A stretch of 64,000 nucleotides of DNA from Adiantum capillus-veneris (Eukaryota > Streptophyta > Polypodiopsida > Polypodiales > Pteridaceae). The notes under the pieces are model-generated. The model was not told where the DNA came from. It saw only the letters and a list, made by a program, of their open reading frames with translations, and searched no databases. Shown here piece by piece: positions 21,914-32,280 of this stretch. Where the stretch lies: NCBI GenBank assembly GCA_014529385.2, contig CM043960.1, positions 37,524,781-37,588,780 on the forward strand, in the 5' to 3' direction. A program made the position numbers and the translations under genes. Within the stretch, counting starts at the first letter, position 1. Each line of letters begins with the position of its first letter.

Positions 21914-23380
21914 ATAGCATCAAGCTCATGATGATAAGGAATTGACACAACTGAAATTTGTGGCTTCCTTGATAACGCATCAACCACAACATTCTTCTTG
22001 CCTTCCACATGCATAATCTGGAAGTGGAACATACAAAGAATGTTTTCCCATCGCATATGCTGTTCGGATAGCTTTTACTGCGTCAAAAAGTATCGCAAGG
22101 TCTGATGGTCTGTTTGGACGACAAAATCAGCACCTAAGAGGTAGTACTTCCAACTAAAAAGCGCATGAATCACGGCCAAGAGCTCTCTCTCATAGACTTA
22201 CATAGTCTTCTCTGGCCCTTGCAAATTCGGCTTTCATAAGCTACTACCCGTCCATCTTGCATTAGCACTGCTCCGATGCTATTGCCACACGCGTCACACT
22301 GGACCACAAATGACTGCCTGAGATCTGGCAAAACAATTATTGGATCTGAAGTCAACTTTTCCTTTAAGAGCCTAAAAGCTAAAATCTCTTTTTGGGTCCA
22401 TCTAAAAGTGACCTCTTTCTTTTGCAAAGCGTGAAGAGGTGATGCTATCTCTGCAAAATTCATGATAAACCTTCTATAGTAGGAGCACAATCCCAAGAAG
22501 CTTCTGACATCGTGCACAATCTTTAAGTCTGGCCATGTTTTGATAGCTTCGACCTTTGCGGGATCTATTCTGACACCATCCTTTAAGACTATGTGGCCAA
22601 GTAAGTGGATCTCTTCCAGGAAGATTTCACTTTTCTTAGGATTGACAAGTAACCTGTGACTGCGCAGCTCTTCGAACACAATGGTCAAGTGACGCCTATG
22701 CTCCTCTTCATTCTTCGAATAGACTATCATGTCATCGAAGAACGTCCCAACAAACACTTGATACGAGCCGAAAATCTGGTCCATCATTCTGTTGAACGTG
22801 ACAAGAGCATTTGTTAGCCCAAACGGCATCACTAGAAACTCATAAAGACCAAATGTCGTTCTAAACCCAATCTTGTGCACATCCTCTGGCCTTATACGAA
22901 TCTGATGGATCTGATGAATCTGATGGTATCCACTCTTAAGGTCTATCCTGCTGAAAATTACAGCACCCTCTAAACAATCGAGAATCTCATCAATTCTATA
23001 AATAGGAAACCTATTCTTGATATTCTTATTCAACGCACATCAATACACATGCGCCATGAGACATCCTTTTTCTGCACTAGGAACACTGGGGAGCAAAAGG
23101 GTGAAGAACTAAGTTGAATCAACCCCTTCTCTAATAACTCCTCAACCTGGCCCATAATCTCTTTCTATTGTGCCGCACTAACCCTATAGGGAGGTCTATT
23201 TGGTGGACTACACCCTAGCACCAAATCTATCCGATGATCCTCAGGTCTCTCTGACGGCAATTGCGACGGTAATGAATCAGAAAAACAGTTACTAAACTCT
23301 TGCAAAAATGTTGACCTTTCTTTATCTAACACATATAAATTTGAATAACAATTATCTGAGACATCACGTGCAAAAATCAA
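21914..23380 (-). pseudogene. B reverse transcriptase and RNase H
   Basis: The RT N-terminal part (RPEDHRIDLVLGCSPPNRPPYR) is at 23165-23380. A long frame (22170-23033) covers fingers to connection: FSRIDLKSGYHQI, PFGLTNA, the catalytic motif FFDDMIVYSK, LGHIV and FLGLCSYYRRFI. RNase H begins FVVQCDACGNSIGAVL and continues frame-broken to VVVDALSRKP near 21990. The two catalytic Asp of the YxDD motif remain. An in-frame 9-bp triplication repeats HQI three times in the palm (22899-22925). Frame breaks around 23034-23165 and 22170 make the gene non-functional. Confidence 0.88.
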
Positions 23381-23910
23381 GTATACAAAAAATATGATTC
23401 TTTATTACAGAAGTGATAGCCGAACCAGATACAATAGGGACAAACTCCCCTTTGAGCTTTATATCCAAAACATGAGTTTTGCCCCTATGTTGAAGGGTGA
23501 TCGTCTTGCCGAAGGCATCCAGCACGCCATGTACTTTGAACATCCACGGAATTTCAAGTAGCACATAGCACCCTTCCAATGGCATGATATAAAATTCTTC
23601 CGTGACTACATATGACTGAATATGCAGGCGCAGCTTTCCAATAATGGGAGTAACACGCTCTGATTGGCCACGACATGCCAACCCTGCCTCTGTTGTGTAC
23701 CCCATCTCTTCAGCTCTAAATTCTTATGCCCAGCTTCATAGCTAACTCTACTGAGATAAAGTTTTCTTTGGCACCTGGATCAAAAAAGATGAGTGCCGTC
23801 TGATCTCTAACTTTACCCCATGCTCTGCATAACTCGCTAGCATCTGTATTGGGCATGTCAACCACCATATCGGGCACCAAACCTGCCGTGGGTTTAGGCT
23901 TCTTGCCTTT
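23364..23910 (-). pseudogene. B aspartic protease
   Basis: In the same frame as gag after one TAG (~23911) comes ELCRAWGKVRDQTALIFFDP then GAKENFISVELAMKLG, the retropepsin region. The active site reads D-P-G instead of the canonical D-[S/T]-G. A break near 23710 leads into the second half (TPIIGKLRLHIQ, IMPLEGCYVLLEIPW), ending in stops. The enzyme would have cut the Gag-Pol polyprotein. Confidence 0.8.
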
Positions 23911-25246
23911 CTAGTCCTCTTTATCATCTGAGTCATCTCGTCTTTTCCTTTGGGGACAATTTGTAGCAAAGTGACAAGGCTGCTCGCATATAAAGTATTT
24001 GTTTTCAACCATTAAGACCTTCTTTTCCTCGAGCGTCTTACGTACAAAAGGCTTAGTTTTCTGTTTCTTTGCTTGCGCTCCAGAAGTCCCGGCTGAATCC
24101 TTATCTTTGGTGGCCTTTTCTGAACCCTGTGACGCTTTAGAAGCCGTTTTCACAAAGGGATTCTTCGCTGAATTTTTCTTCTGCTGCCCTCCTTTCTCGC
24201 TGCTTGGAAACCCAATGTCCTCTCCTTTCAACAAGGCAAGACCAGTGTTAGCAACTTCCATGAGCGGGGTGAGGGTAGCTACTATGTTCTTGGTACAGTA
24301 GTCCCGAAGCCCTTTAGGCAGCCCACAACAATACTTCTCTATCTGCTCTGTCATTGGCACAAATCTGTAGGAGGTCACTGAGAGTAACGCTTTACAAAAT
24401 CTCTGATTGTACTCCAGCAAGCTCTTGCATGTAGCCGAAGTAATTTGGTGCCAACCTGTGCTGACGTCGGCTTCAAATTCATTTGACAGCCAAGCAAATG
24501 CAAACATTTGCTTGAAGTAGACCCAAGTGGCGGGTGTATGTCCTTGCATTAACAATGTCGTCCACCATGTAAGCACATTGTCCTTCAAGAAAGTGGCAGC
24601 TTTCCTGACCTTAGAGGCCTCTGTAAAATTCCCTCCTACATAAGCTGTATCAAACTGCTGGAGGAAAGTGAGAGCCTTTGCCTTATCCTCGAAGCCGCTG
24701 AAAGTGGTACACTTTACAGCTGCACCACCTTCTTTGTAAGCTTTCGGCTTTTCCAATGCCCCCAAATTGTCATAGGGGATTGTCTGCAACATGGGCATTG
24801 TAGTAGGCATCATCGGCACATCTTGGCCATTAACATTTTGCGTCAGAGGTGCCATATCTAGCTGCTGTCCAAAAAGACCAGCCATGCCAAAATGAGCCTG
24901 TGGCACCCCAAACTCGCCCTGGTTGCTCTGAAAACCTTGTTGCATGCCAATGCTACCATACATGAGGTTTGGCATCATGCCTTGCATACCCCCAGACACT
25001 GTTCCTTGCATGTACGGCTGACTTCCAGGAGCATAACCAGCCATACTCTGGAACACAGATCCACCCCCAAAATACTCAGGATATACCGTGGGTGGTGGAA
25101 AAACTAGATGCATTGCTTGGTAACCAGTTCCCTGTCCATTCAAGACAGCATGTGGGCTCTGAAAGGTGGCGGGCTGAACTGGCATAGCCTGTGGAATAGA
25201 CGACCTAACCACCTGTTCAAGGACGTAAGGAACCTGTTTTGGAGCC
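23911..25246 (-). CDS. B gag (nucleocapsid/capsid), long open frame
   Basis: Open for about 445 codons from just after a TGA at ~25247 to the TAG at 23911. The first ATG is not obvious, and GTG/TTG codons occur where the gag start might lie. A Gln/Met/Gly/Pro-rich N-terminal third precedes the gypsy gag core (KALTFLQQFDTAYVGGNF, VLTWWTTLL). A Lys-rich linker and a zinc knuckle (YFICEQPCHFATNCP) follow, in which the first Cys is Tyr and the usual Gly is Cys. Gag would form the particle and bind RNA. Probably an intact-looking relic frame rather than an expressed gene. Confidence 0.75.
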
Positions 25247-25486
25247 CCTCACTTTGCAACATGCGAGTGTTCCCTATCTTGCTCAAACGAACGAAGTACT
25301 TGGGCTTGAGCCTCAACGAGCTCTGTAGGTTGCCTATTTTATTGTGGCACTGGTGGCGCTTGCAAGAACTCCATAAACCTTGGGTCCTGCACCAGTTGCG
25401 AAAAGACATTCACCGCAGCAACTAATTGAATCCTAAACGCGTCATCCTGAAGTTGCCCAGTAATAAAGACCTGTACTAGAGGGACA
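25247..25486 (-). other. B gag upstream remnant, junction to truncated LTR
   Basis: Frame-broken sequence (FVKQMQDPRFMEFLQAPP-like words in minus translation) that was probably the gag N-terminus. It joins mid-LTR sequence at ~25487, so the 5' leader, PBS and LTR end have been deleted. Confidence 0.5.
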
Positions 25487-26151
25487 CAGGACATGACTTC
25501 TTGCACTACATTGTACATGAGAGGGAAAGCCTACAGTCAATAGCTCTTAACCTGTGGCAAGCTGCAAATGAGCTCTCCCCCAGCTTAAAATTCAACGCTA
25601 CTCCTTCTGCAAGAGGAAAGTGCACTAAAATGCGCCAATTGGCACTTTTACAAGCAATTTCCCATTTCAAGGTTGCCACTTAAAAATCTCCCGACTGGTT
25701 GCCCAGTTGACTTTGCAGCAGAGTTCTAAAATGTTCCCCTTGTCATTCCGGAGGTAATGACACGAGCAGATTTCATGGCCCACAATAGCAATTCTCTAAT
25801 TTTTAAAAGATGCTTCCGTTGGGCTCCCACTGGTCTTCTAACCATCTATCCCCATTGGGACTGCATCCAAAAATGCAATGTGGCCCAACTGTCGGGTACT
25901 TTCCTTTGGACCCCACCTTGGCTTTGTGCCTTTATTGAGTTCACTTCCTAGTATCCACCAACTTGCTAAGTGCGACGGAAGGACCTACATGATCTTGAAT
26001 TGAGCCTAGACATCTTCTTTCTATACGAATTCTAGTGCCGACCAACTTCCCATCTGCAGGTGAAACTACCGTTCACATTGGCCAAACAATGTCCGACCAT
26101 TTGCAACTTCAAAAAGAGGGTCTCAAAAATAAAACAAAAATCATGGGAAAC
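25487..26151 (-). mobile_element. B 5' LTR, truncated at both ends
   Basis: Direct counterpart of 20271-20940 in the B 3' LTR (CAGGACATGACTTCTTGCAC at its left edge). About 560 bp at the U5 side and 65 bp at the U3 start are missing. It joins the truncated D LTR at 26151/26152. Confidence 0.8.
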
Positions 26152-27126
26152 CATTAGCATCAGTTAGGGAAATTTTCCAGTGCATTTAGCCTATTTTCCT
26201 ATTTTTGGTTATTTTCACTTATTATTTTTAAGTGACTTTCCAACAAAAGTAGGTAGGGCAATTTTGCTAAGTTAATATATAAGCAAACCCAAGTTAGCAC
26301 TTTCTGGCAAAAGAGGCAGCAGGAGCTTCCCGCTCAACAGGCAACTTCTCAGCAGTACCCCCCTCAACACCCTCAGCATTTAGCCTCGCCATCAAGCCTC
26401 CCACTTCCTTGGCGTTTTCTTCACAGATTCAGCCATCGCCCACAAGTTCTCTCTCTGCCCCTTGTCTCCCTTCGAGCAGCCCTAACAGCCAACGTTTTTG
26501 GGATTGCAACCATCAGCAGCCATAGCGTTTTTGCCTCAGTTTGTCAGCCTTTAAAACGCAGCCTTGTCTGCAGGGTTTCAACGTTTTTACAGCAGAATTT
26601 CAGCAAGGTTACACTCAGCCTTTGCAGCGTTTCCAGCAAGTGTAAATCTGCCCTAAAACGCAGCCTAGCAAGTATAAGAATTCAGCGTTTTTACCATCAG
26701 CAGGACCCCCGACAACTCGATCATTTTCAGCCATGGAAACAGCAAGAAAACAGTCATTTTCAGCCACCAAGACAGCCACGAAATTCAGCCAATAGAAGAT
26801 CTCAGATTTCAGCCTAAGTCACCGTCGTCGTCATCGGCATAGTCCCATTGCATCAGTCCATTGCATTCGCATTGTACACCTTTGTGCAATCAAAGTAGGC
26901 CACTCTTGCCGATAAGAGTGGGGCCTTCGGAGGAGGGTTTTACAACCTCTCGGGTGTCGTATCTCTTCTCTCTCCTTCTCTCAGTCTCATTCACTTGCAC
27001 ACACAATATCCCCTCACTCTCCATAAGACGGAAAGCTCTCTCTTTCCCTAAGAACTAAAAGGAACCTTGAGCAATAAAGACCACTAATCTTGAGAAAATA
27101 CAACATTCATTCCGTTGCACCTTACA
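26152..27126 (+). mobile_element. D 5' LTR (first ~200 bp missing)
   Basis: Begins inside the LTR (CCATTAGCATCAGTTAGGG aligns with 30575) and ends GTTGCACCTTACA. It contains a TATA box (TATATAA, 26276-26282) followed by a long CAGCGTTTTT/TCAGCC-rich leader (26300-26830). A sample of ~185 bp shows roughly 97% identity to the 3' LTR, suggesting a fairly recent insertion. Confidence 0.88.
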
Positions 27127-27139
27127 TTGGTATCGGAGG
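27127..27139 (+). promoter_or_regulatory. D primer-binding site
   Basis: TTGGTATCGGAGG directly follows the LTR; it matches the initiator tRNA-Met PBS TGGTATCAGAGC with two changes after one spacer base. Confidence 0.6.
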
Positions 27140-27462
27140 AAAGAACCAACAAGAACCACAAGATTTTTTTTTGCTTGTTGAGGTCGCACGAACCCAAGTT
27201 TACTTGGGCGTGGCGACTCCTAATCGTGTTTTGTTGAAGAGTGACAGGAATCCCAAGAAAGAAGGGCTTGTCCAACCTCCCCTTGTGTCTCTTTTCACTC
27301 ATTGAGAGCGGACCGTGCACTTAACGGCCGGCCAATCGACGTGAGGTGGGAAAAAGCAACCTTGGTGTGAGCGCAAGGCCGCCAAGGGGTGCGCCCGCAG
27401 AAAGGAGTAGAACTCGGGTGAAGAGAAGATCCTTCTCCAACGCGATTTGCAAGCGAAAGAAA

Positions 27463-27600
27463 ACCTCAAGAACCCAAGACCCTCAAGACTCAAGAACCTC
27501 AAAATCCTCAAGAACCCAAGATTCTCACGAATCAAGGACCTCAAGAACCTCAAGACCCTCAAGAACCCAAGTTCCTCGCAAGCTTAAGACCCCAAGATCA
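27463..27600. repeat. CTCAAGAACC-type short tandem repeat in the D leader
   Basis: Some ten imperfect units of CTCAAGAACCCAAGA or CTCAAGACC lie directly before the gag ATG at 27607. The 9-15-bp periodicity suggests slippage; a role in RNA packaging is possible but unsupported. Confidence 0.75.
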
Positions 27601-27606
27601 TAGTGC

Positions 27607-28392
27607 ATGGTCGTCACCCGAAGCGGAATGGATACTTCACATACAGGTGATGAGCATGAGAGAGGCGACGAAGACTCGTCCCCACCCAGAGATGATTTCT
27701 TCAACCCTCCCCCTTCGCCATCTATGCCACCAAGTGCACCAAACCCTATGGAGGCAATGGTCAAGCAGATGATGGCCATGATGGATGGACAAGAAGCAAG
27801 TCGCCTTGCTCAGGACCGTGAGCGCCTTGCTCAGGAACGTGAGCGCATTGCTCTTGCCGCAAAACAAGAAGAAAATCGACTTGCTCAGGAACGTGAGCGC
27901 ATTGCTCTTGCCGCAAAACAAGAAGAACATCGACTTGCTTTCGAACGCGAGCGCGATGAACGAGAGGCTCAAAGGGAGATTCGTCATCAAGAATTTATTT
28001 CCCACATCCTAGCCTCGAAGACCAAACCACCCAAAGATCGTGGGAGTTCGTCAAGTGGCGCAAGCCACGACGCGGATTCCAACCATCCAGTTATAAAAAA
28101 GTTGACTTTCAGTAAGTATGACGGTAAGATGGATGCTACAATTATTCGTTCTTGGTTGCATCAATTTAATGCTTATTTTGCGACAACTAAGAAGACAGGA
28201 AATAGCAAAGTGTTGACGGCAACTATGTACCTTGCCGGTGATGCCATTAATTGGTATCACGCATGGCAAGAGGCACAGCTAGCCACGCACCTTGAGGCAG
28301 CTGACGATTTCACGCCCCTCTCTTTTAGTTGGGCTGATTTCCAAGACAAGCTCAAGGGCGGTTTATGCCACCTCAATACCTTGCACGATTGA
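27607..28392 (+). CDS. D gag, N-terminal part
   Basis: ATG at 27607 gives an acidic/proline-rich start and a strongly charged coiled coil with two exact 18-residue repeats (RLAQERERIALAAKQEEN-type, 27823-27930). The capsid-like core follows (LTFSKYDGKMDATIIRSWLH, then YLAGDAINWYHAW). A one-base shift near 28365-28392 moves the frame: the ORF ends in TGA at 28390, while the gag core continues in the next frame from 28365. Gag would build the virus-like particle. Confidence 0.75.
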   Translation: MVVTRSGMDTSHTGDEHERGDEDSSPPRDDFFNPPPSPSMPPSAPNPMEAMVKQMMAMMDGQEASRLAQDRERLAQERERIALAAKQEENRLAQERERIALAAKQEEHRLAFERERDEREAQREIRHQEFISHILASKTKPPKDRGSSSSGASHDADSNHPVIKKLTFSKYDGKMDATIIRSWLHQFNAYFATTKKTGNSKVLTATMYLAGDAINWYHAWQEAQLATHLEAADDFTPLSFSWADFQDKLKGGLCHLNTLHD

Positions 28393-29432
28393 AGGACGAT
28401 TGGCGCGCTCTCAAGCAAAATGGTATGCCGGTTATGTCTTTTTCTAATCGTGTTTTGCAGCTAGGTACCCAATTACGCATGTCGGATGATGAACGCAAAG
28501 AGGCTTTTCTCTTTGGATTGGACGAGTATATCAAGTATGATGTCGAGGTATTCGATCCAATCGATCTCAATAAGGCAGTAGCGATTGCTCTCGCACAGGA
28601 GATAAAGCACAAGAAGGGAAAGCCTAAGGAGAACAAGACTTCCACAAGTACCTCGCAGACTTCTCAGAACGGTAAGAACGGTAAAAATGGTAAGAATGAT
28701 AACTCTTCTAACCAATCTTCCAACAGTCTCTCATCAAAGAATTCTTCCAATGAATCTAAGAGTAAGACTAACACAATTGCTAAACCTTAGCTTACTCCAT
28801 ATGAAAAGGTAGCACAAGGAATTGTAGGGAGATACATCACGTCGGAAGAACAAAGCACTTATTCTAAGGAAGGTCGTTGTTTTCATTGTCACATTAAGGG
28901 CCACATAAAAAGAACATGTCCTAAGCTTGACCCGAATGAATCTAAAGAACCCATAGCACCCACTACATCTGTCAATGCAATGAATGATAACACGATTGTG
29001 CCCAAAGTTTCTCAGGACCCTTCTATTGATGATTCTCTCATTAAATGTTATGGTCGTACGTCGGGGCACCGTTTTGTCATATTGTTTGACCCAGGTAGTA
29101 TGCATGATGTGATCAGTCCCTCTCTTGTTGAGAGAGCGCGCCTCGAAGTTACTCCGAGATCTCCTATGGAGGTCTCTGGCTTTCGTCCTGGTGGGGACGC
29201 TCTCATCACGAAGGAGTGCCTTGATGTGTTGTTTGCAATTCAACGGACTGCCTTCACTAGAAGATTTGTTGTTTCTCCTCTCTCAGGATGTGATATGATT
29301 TTAGGCATGAAATGGTTTCGTAAACTGAACCCTCTCGTTGATTGGGAGGCTAGCACTTTAACTCTCAATGCCAAAAGTGATTCTCCTACTGTCTTTCATG
29401 GAGTGGACATCGATCCTTCTCCATCTCTATAG
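28365..29432 (+). CDS. D gag C-terminus, zinc knuckle and protease
   Basis: One reading frame runs from 28365 through 29975, broken only by TAG at 28788-28790 and TAG at 29430-29432. It contains the end of the gag core (YLARLKDDWRALKQNG), a Ser/Asn/Lys-rich linker, an intact zinc knuckle C-x2-C-x4-H-x4-C (CFHCHIKGHIKRTC, ~28878) and a retropepsin-like domain (ILFDPGSMHDVISPSL, then DMILGMKWF). The active-site triplet is D-P-G. No reverse transcriptase follows. Either amber codon could be a mutation or a readthrough site; the sequence cannot tell. Confidence 0.75.
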
Positions 29433-29975
29433 GATTTGCATGATGATTTGGATCATAAAGACAGGCATGATGCATTGCATGAAGATGATGTGATTGTTCA
29501 CAAGGATGATGTGTTAGTGGATGCTTTTTCTAGCGAAGCTAACCTCGTTGCAGATTCGATCAATCACGAAGGATTGATCTTGGCTCTCGAGCCTTGGTCC
29601 AAAGAACCCTCACAGGAAGTATTATGTGCTCGCATGATTGATATGCACGCATTGTTCGAATGTTTCATTCGTGATTGTTTCCTGTATTTTAGTGAGCATC
29701 GTTATGAGAGCCCTTTTCCTCGGCATGACATATTGCATGTTGAGCACCTTTCTCTCATGGATGAGCACGAATGTATGCGGATTGTTCGTGAAAAGTTGAA
29801 AAGTTTGTATGTCAAGAAGTCACATTCCATGTCTCTTCCTTGGCATGACACAGTTTCCAAAAAAGCACATGATAGTATGAGCACCACGCATGGGCATTTC
29901 CATTGTGATTTGCCACAGTTGATTGATTTCGATCAAAACAGAAAAGATTCGATCTTATTGTTTGCATGTGTTTGA
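29433..29975 (+). CDS. D domain X after the protease, function unknown
   Basis: In frame with the protease, directly after the amber codon at 29430: 180 codons to TGA at 29973-29975. It is rich in His and Asp/Glu (starting DLHDDLDHKDRHDALHED), with a central part around PWSKEPSQEVLCARMIDMHA and several HDILHVEH-like words. I recognise no family; it is not RT, RNase H or integrase. Its open state over 180 codons in an RT-less element is notable. Confidence 0.55.
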   Translation, partial: DLHDDLDHKDRHDALHEDDVIVHKDDVLVDAFSSEANLVADSINHEGLILALEPWSKEPSQEVLCARMIDMHALFECFIRDCFLYFSEHRYESPFPRHDILHVEHLSLMDEHECMRIVREKLKSLYVKKSHSMSLPWHDTVSKKAHDSMSTTHGHFHCDLPQLIDFDQNRKDSILLFACV

Positions 29976-30117
29976 TGAACGGGTTGTCACTCCGTCTCTA
30001 TGTTCATCTACATTGCATACACAGTCTTTAGAGAAGACAAGATTTTTTTTCTTCGCTTTACATGGAATGGGTATGTTCATGGTTTTGTGTTTGAGATGGT
30101 TTCAGGAATTTTCAGCC

Positions 30118-30363
30118 ATGGAGATTCTTGAAGACGAAAGAAGCAAGACTCTAGACGAAGTTGAAGCATTGAAGGAGCCACAGAAGACTTTGAGTCGCTT
30201 TCGGCGCGGCCCAAAGAAGCAAGCGTTGCAGACCTTTATGAAGTTCAAGTACCGCACGACCCAAACATCACAGTGGGCCGGCGAAGAGTCCCTTCCAGGA
30301 TTCCGGATGCTGTTGGCGATCTCCCTCGACGCCATACAGTTCGGTACCAGTACCTCACTTTGA
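30118..30363 (+). pseudogene. D chromodomain-like tail
   Basis: A frame starting MEILEDERSKTLDEVEALKE ends with FMKFKYRTTQTSQWAGEESL and TGA at 30361, just before the polypurine tract (GAAAAGGAGGAAA, 30362-30374). The end resembles the strand-helix part of gypsy chromodomains ([20 protein letters not shown] in A1). It may be the last remnant of an ancestral integrase C-terminus. Similarity is weak. Confidence 0.4.
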
Positions 30364-30374
30364 AAAGGAGGAAA

Positions 30375-31071
30375 TGTCACGTGACACATCCCAACCCTAT
30401 GTGTCCGTGGACAAGCTACACCATAGCAGGGTTCCCGTCAGTTCAATCAGTTTAGATTAGCAGTGATCTGGCACTTTTGTGAGTCTATTCGTAGACCGTG
30501 CATGCCCAGTCACTTAGCATAGATGCATATCCTCCGGTTGCACACAGCATGATCATCAGAATTCCCATCAGAATCCATTAGCATCAATTAGGGGAATTTT
30601 CCAGTGCATTTAGCCTATTTTCCTATTTTTGGTTATTTTCACTTATTATTTTTTAGTGACTTTCCAACAAAAGTAGGTAGGGCAATTTTGCTAAGTTAAT
30701 ATATAAGCAAACCCAAGTTAGCACTTTCTGGCAGAAGAAGCAGCAAGAGCTTCCCGCTCAACACCCTCAGCATTTAGCCTCGCCATCAAGCCTCCCACTT
30801 CCTTGGCGTTTTCTTCACAGATTCAGCCATCGCCCACAAGTTCTCTCTGTGCCGCTTGTCCCCCTTCAGGCAGCCCTAAAAGCCAGCGTTTTTGGGATTG
30901 CAACCATCAGCAGCCATAGCGTTTTTGCCTCAGTTTGTCAGCCTTTAAAACGCAGCCTTGTCTGCAAGGTTTCAGCGTTTTTACAGCAGAATTTCAGCCA
31001 GGTTAAACTCAGCCTTTGCAGCGTTTTCAGCAGGTGCAAAGCTGCCCTAAAACGCAGCCTAGCAGGTACAA
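30375..31071 (+). mobile_element. D 3' LTR (last ~450 bp missing)
   Basis: Starts TGTCACGTGACACATCC right after the polypurine tract. It is collinear with the 5' LTR and solo LTR D1. It stops within the CAGC/GCGTTTT-rich leader at ~31071, where copia E1 pol begins mid-domain, so the junction is a deletion or recombination point. Confidence 0.85.
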
Positions 31072-32280
31072 GTCTTGGTTTAGCTCTCTCAAGGAGACTC
31101 GTGGACATACCGTCACTATGGGTGACAACCATGAGATTCCAATGTTTGGCATAGGCCAGATTACCCTCTTCCGTTCTACCTCAGACCCGAAGTTCAGTTC
31201 AGTGGAGGCGCTTTACGTTCCGGACATGGCCTTCAACGGTCAACCTCCTCTCTATGTCGAGTTTGGACTCTCAGGGAGCTGACATACACTTTGGGAGTGG
31301 CACAGTGACCATTTCTGATTCTACGACAGAAACTGTTCTTGCACGCGGTGAGCGGATGGTTCCCTATACCTCCTCACTGCTCTTCTGTCTCGGACCACGG
31401 AGTCTTCTTCTCTATGGCATGCACGATTTGGACATCTGTGCTATCAACAGCTTCAGTAGGCTGCTAGGACCTCTATGGTGAAGGGTTTACCAATGATACG
31501 CTCCTCATCAAGGGTATGCAAGGCATGCCAGATGGGCAAGCAACACAAGGTTGCCTTTCCGAAGCAGGCATCCAAGAGAGCTTCGGCACCACTCGCACTT
31601 GTTCACATTGATCTACGTGGCCCGATGAGCACTCCTTCATTTTCTAGCGCACAGGTTTTTGCTTGTGCTTGTGGATGATTTCAGCAAATACACTTGGGCT
31701 TCGTTCTTAAAGCTCAAGTCGGAGGCGTTCAGTTTCATTCAGAATTGGAAGATGATGGTCAAAGGAGAAGGACTTGCACATCAAATGTATTCGCTCAAAC
31801 AGAGGGGGTGAGTTCACCTCAAAGGACTTTGTACAGTGGTGCAAGTCAAAGGTCATCCAACGCCAACTGACTACTCCATACACTCCTTCCTAGAACGGAG
31901 TTTTTGAGCGGAAGAATCGAACTATCATGGAGATGGCTCGTGCGATGCTTGCGCATGCTTCTTTGCCCTAGGTTTACTGGGCTGAGGAGTGCAACACGAC
32001 GGTTTACATCCAGAACCGTTCTCCTACCCATGCTTTGCAGCACATGACTCCTTATCAGGCTTACTATGGGCACAAGCCCTCGGTCTCACACTTCGCGTTT
32101 TTGAGTGTTCAACCTTTGTCCATGTGCCAAAGGAGAAGCGACAGAAGTTAGACTTCAAGGCGAAGAAGCTCATCTTCCTCGGCTATTCACCAGAGTCTGA
32201 TGGATACCGGCTTTATGATCTTGACGCCAAGACCACCACAGTTAGCCGTGATGTGACTTTCATGGAGCTTTTCAGCACAC
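31072..32280 (+). pseudogene. Copia E1: protease end, GAG-pre-integrase and integrase
   Basis: Starts inside the protease domain (SSLKETRGHTVTMGDN; the catalytic DSG is lost). The GAG-pre-integrase region (SRVCKACQMGKQHKVAFPKQ) and the integrase core (HIDLRGPMS, VDDFSKYTWASF, TTPYTP, ERKNRTIMEMARAML) follow. The C-terminal part is FDFKAKKLIFLGYS-like and VSRDVTFME. Stops and frameshifts occur at ~31480, 31890, 31970 and 32080. The order PR-INT-RT marks Ty1/copia. The 5' LTR and gag of this element are missing. Confidence 0.85.
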
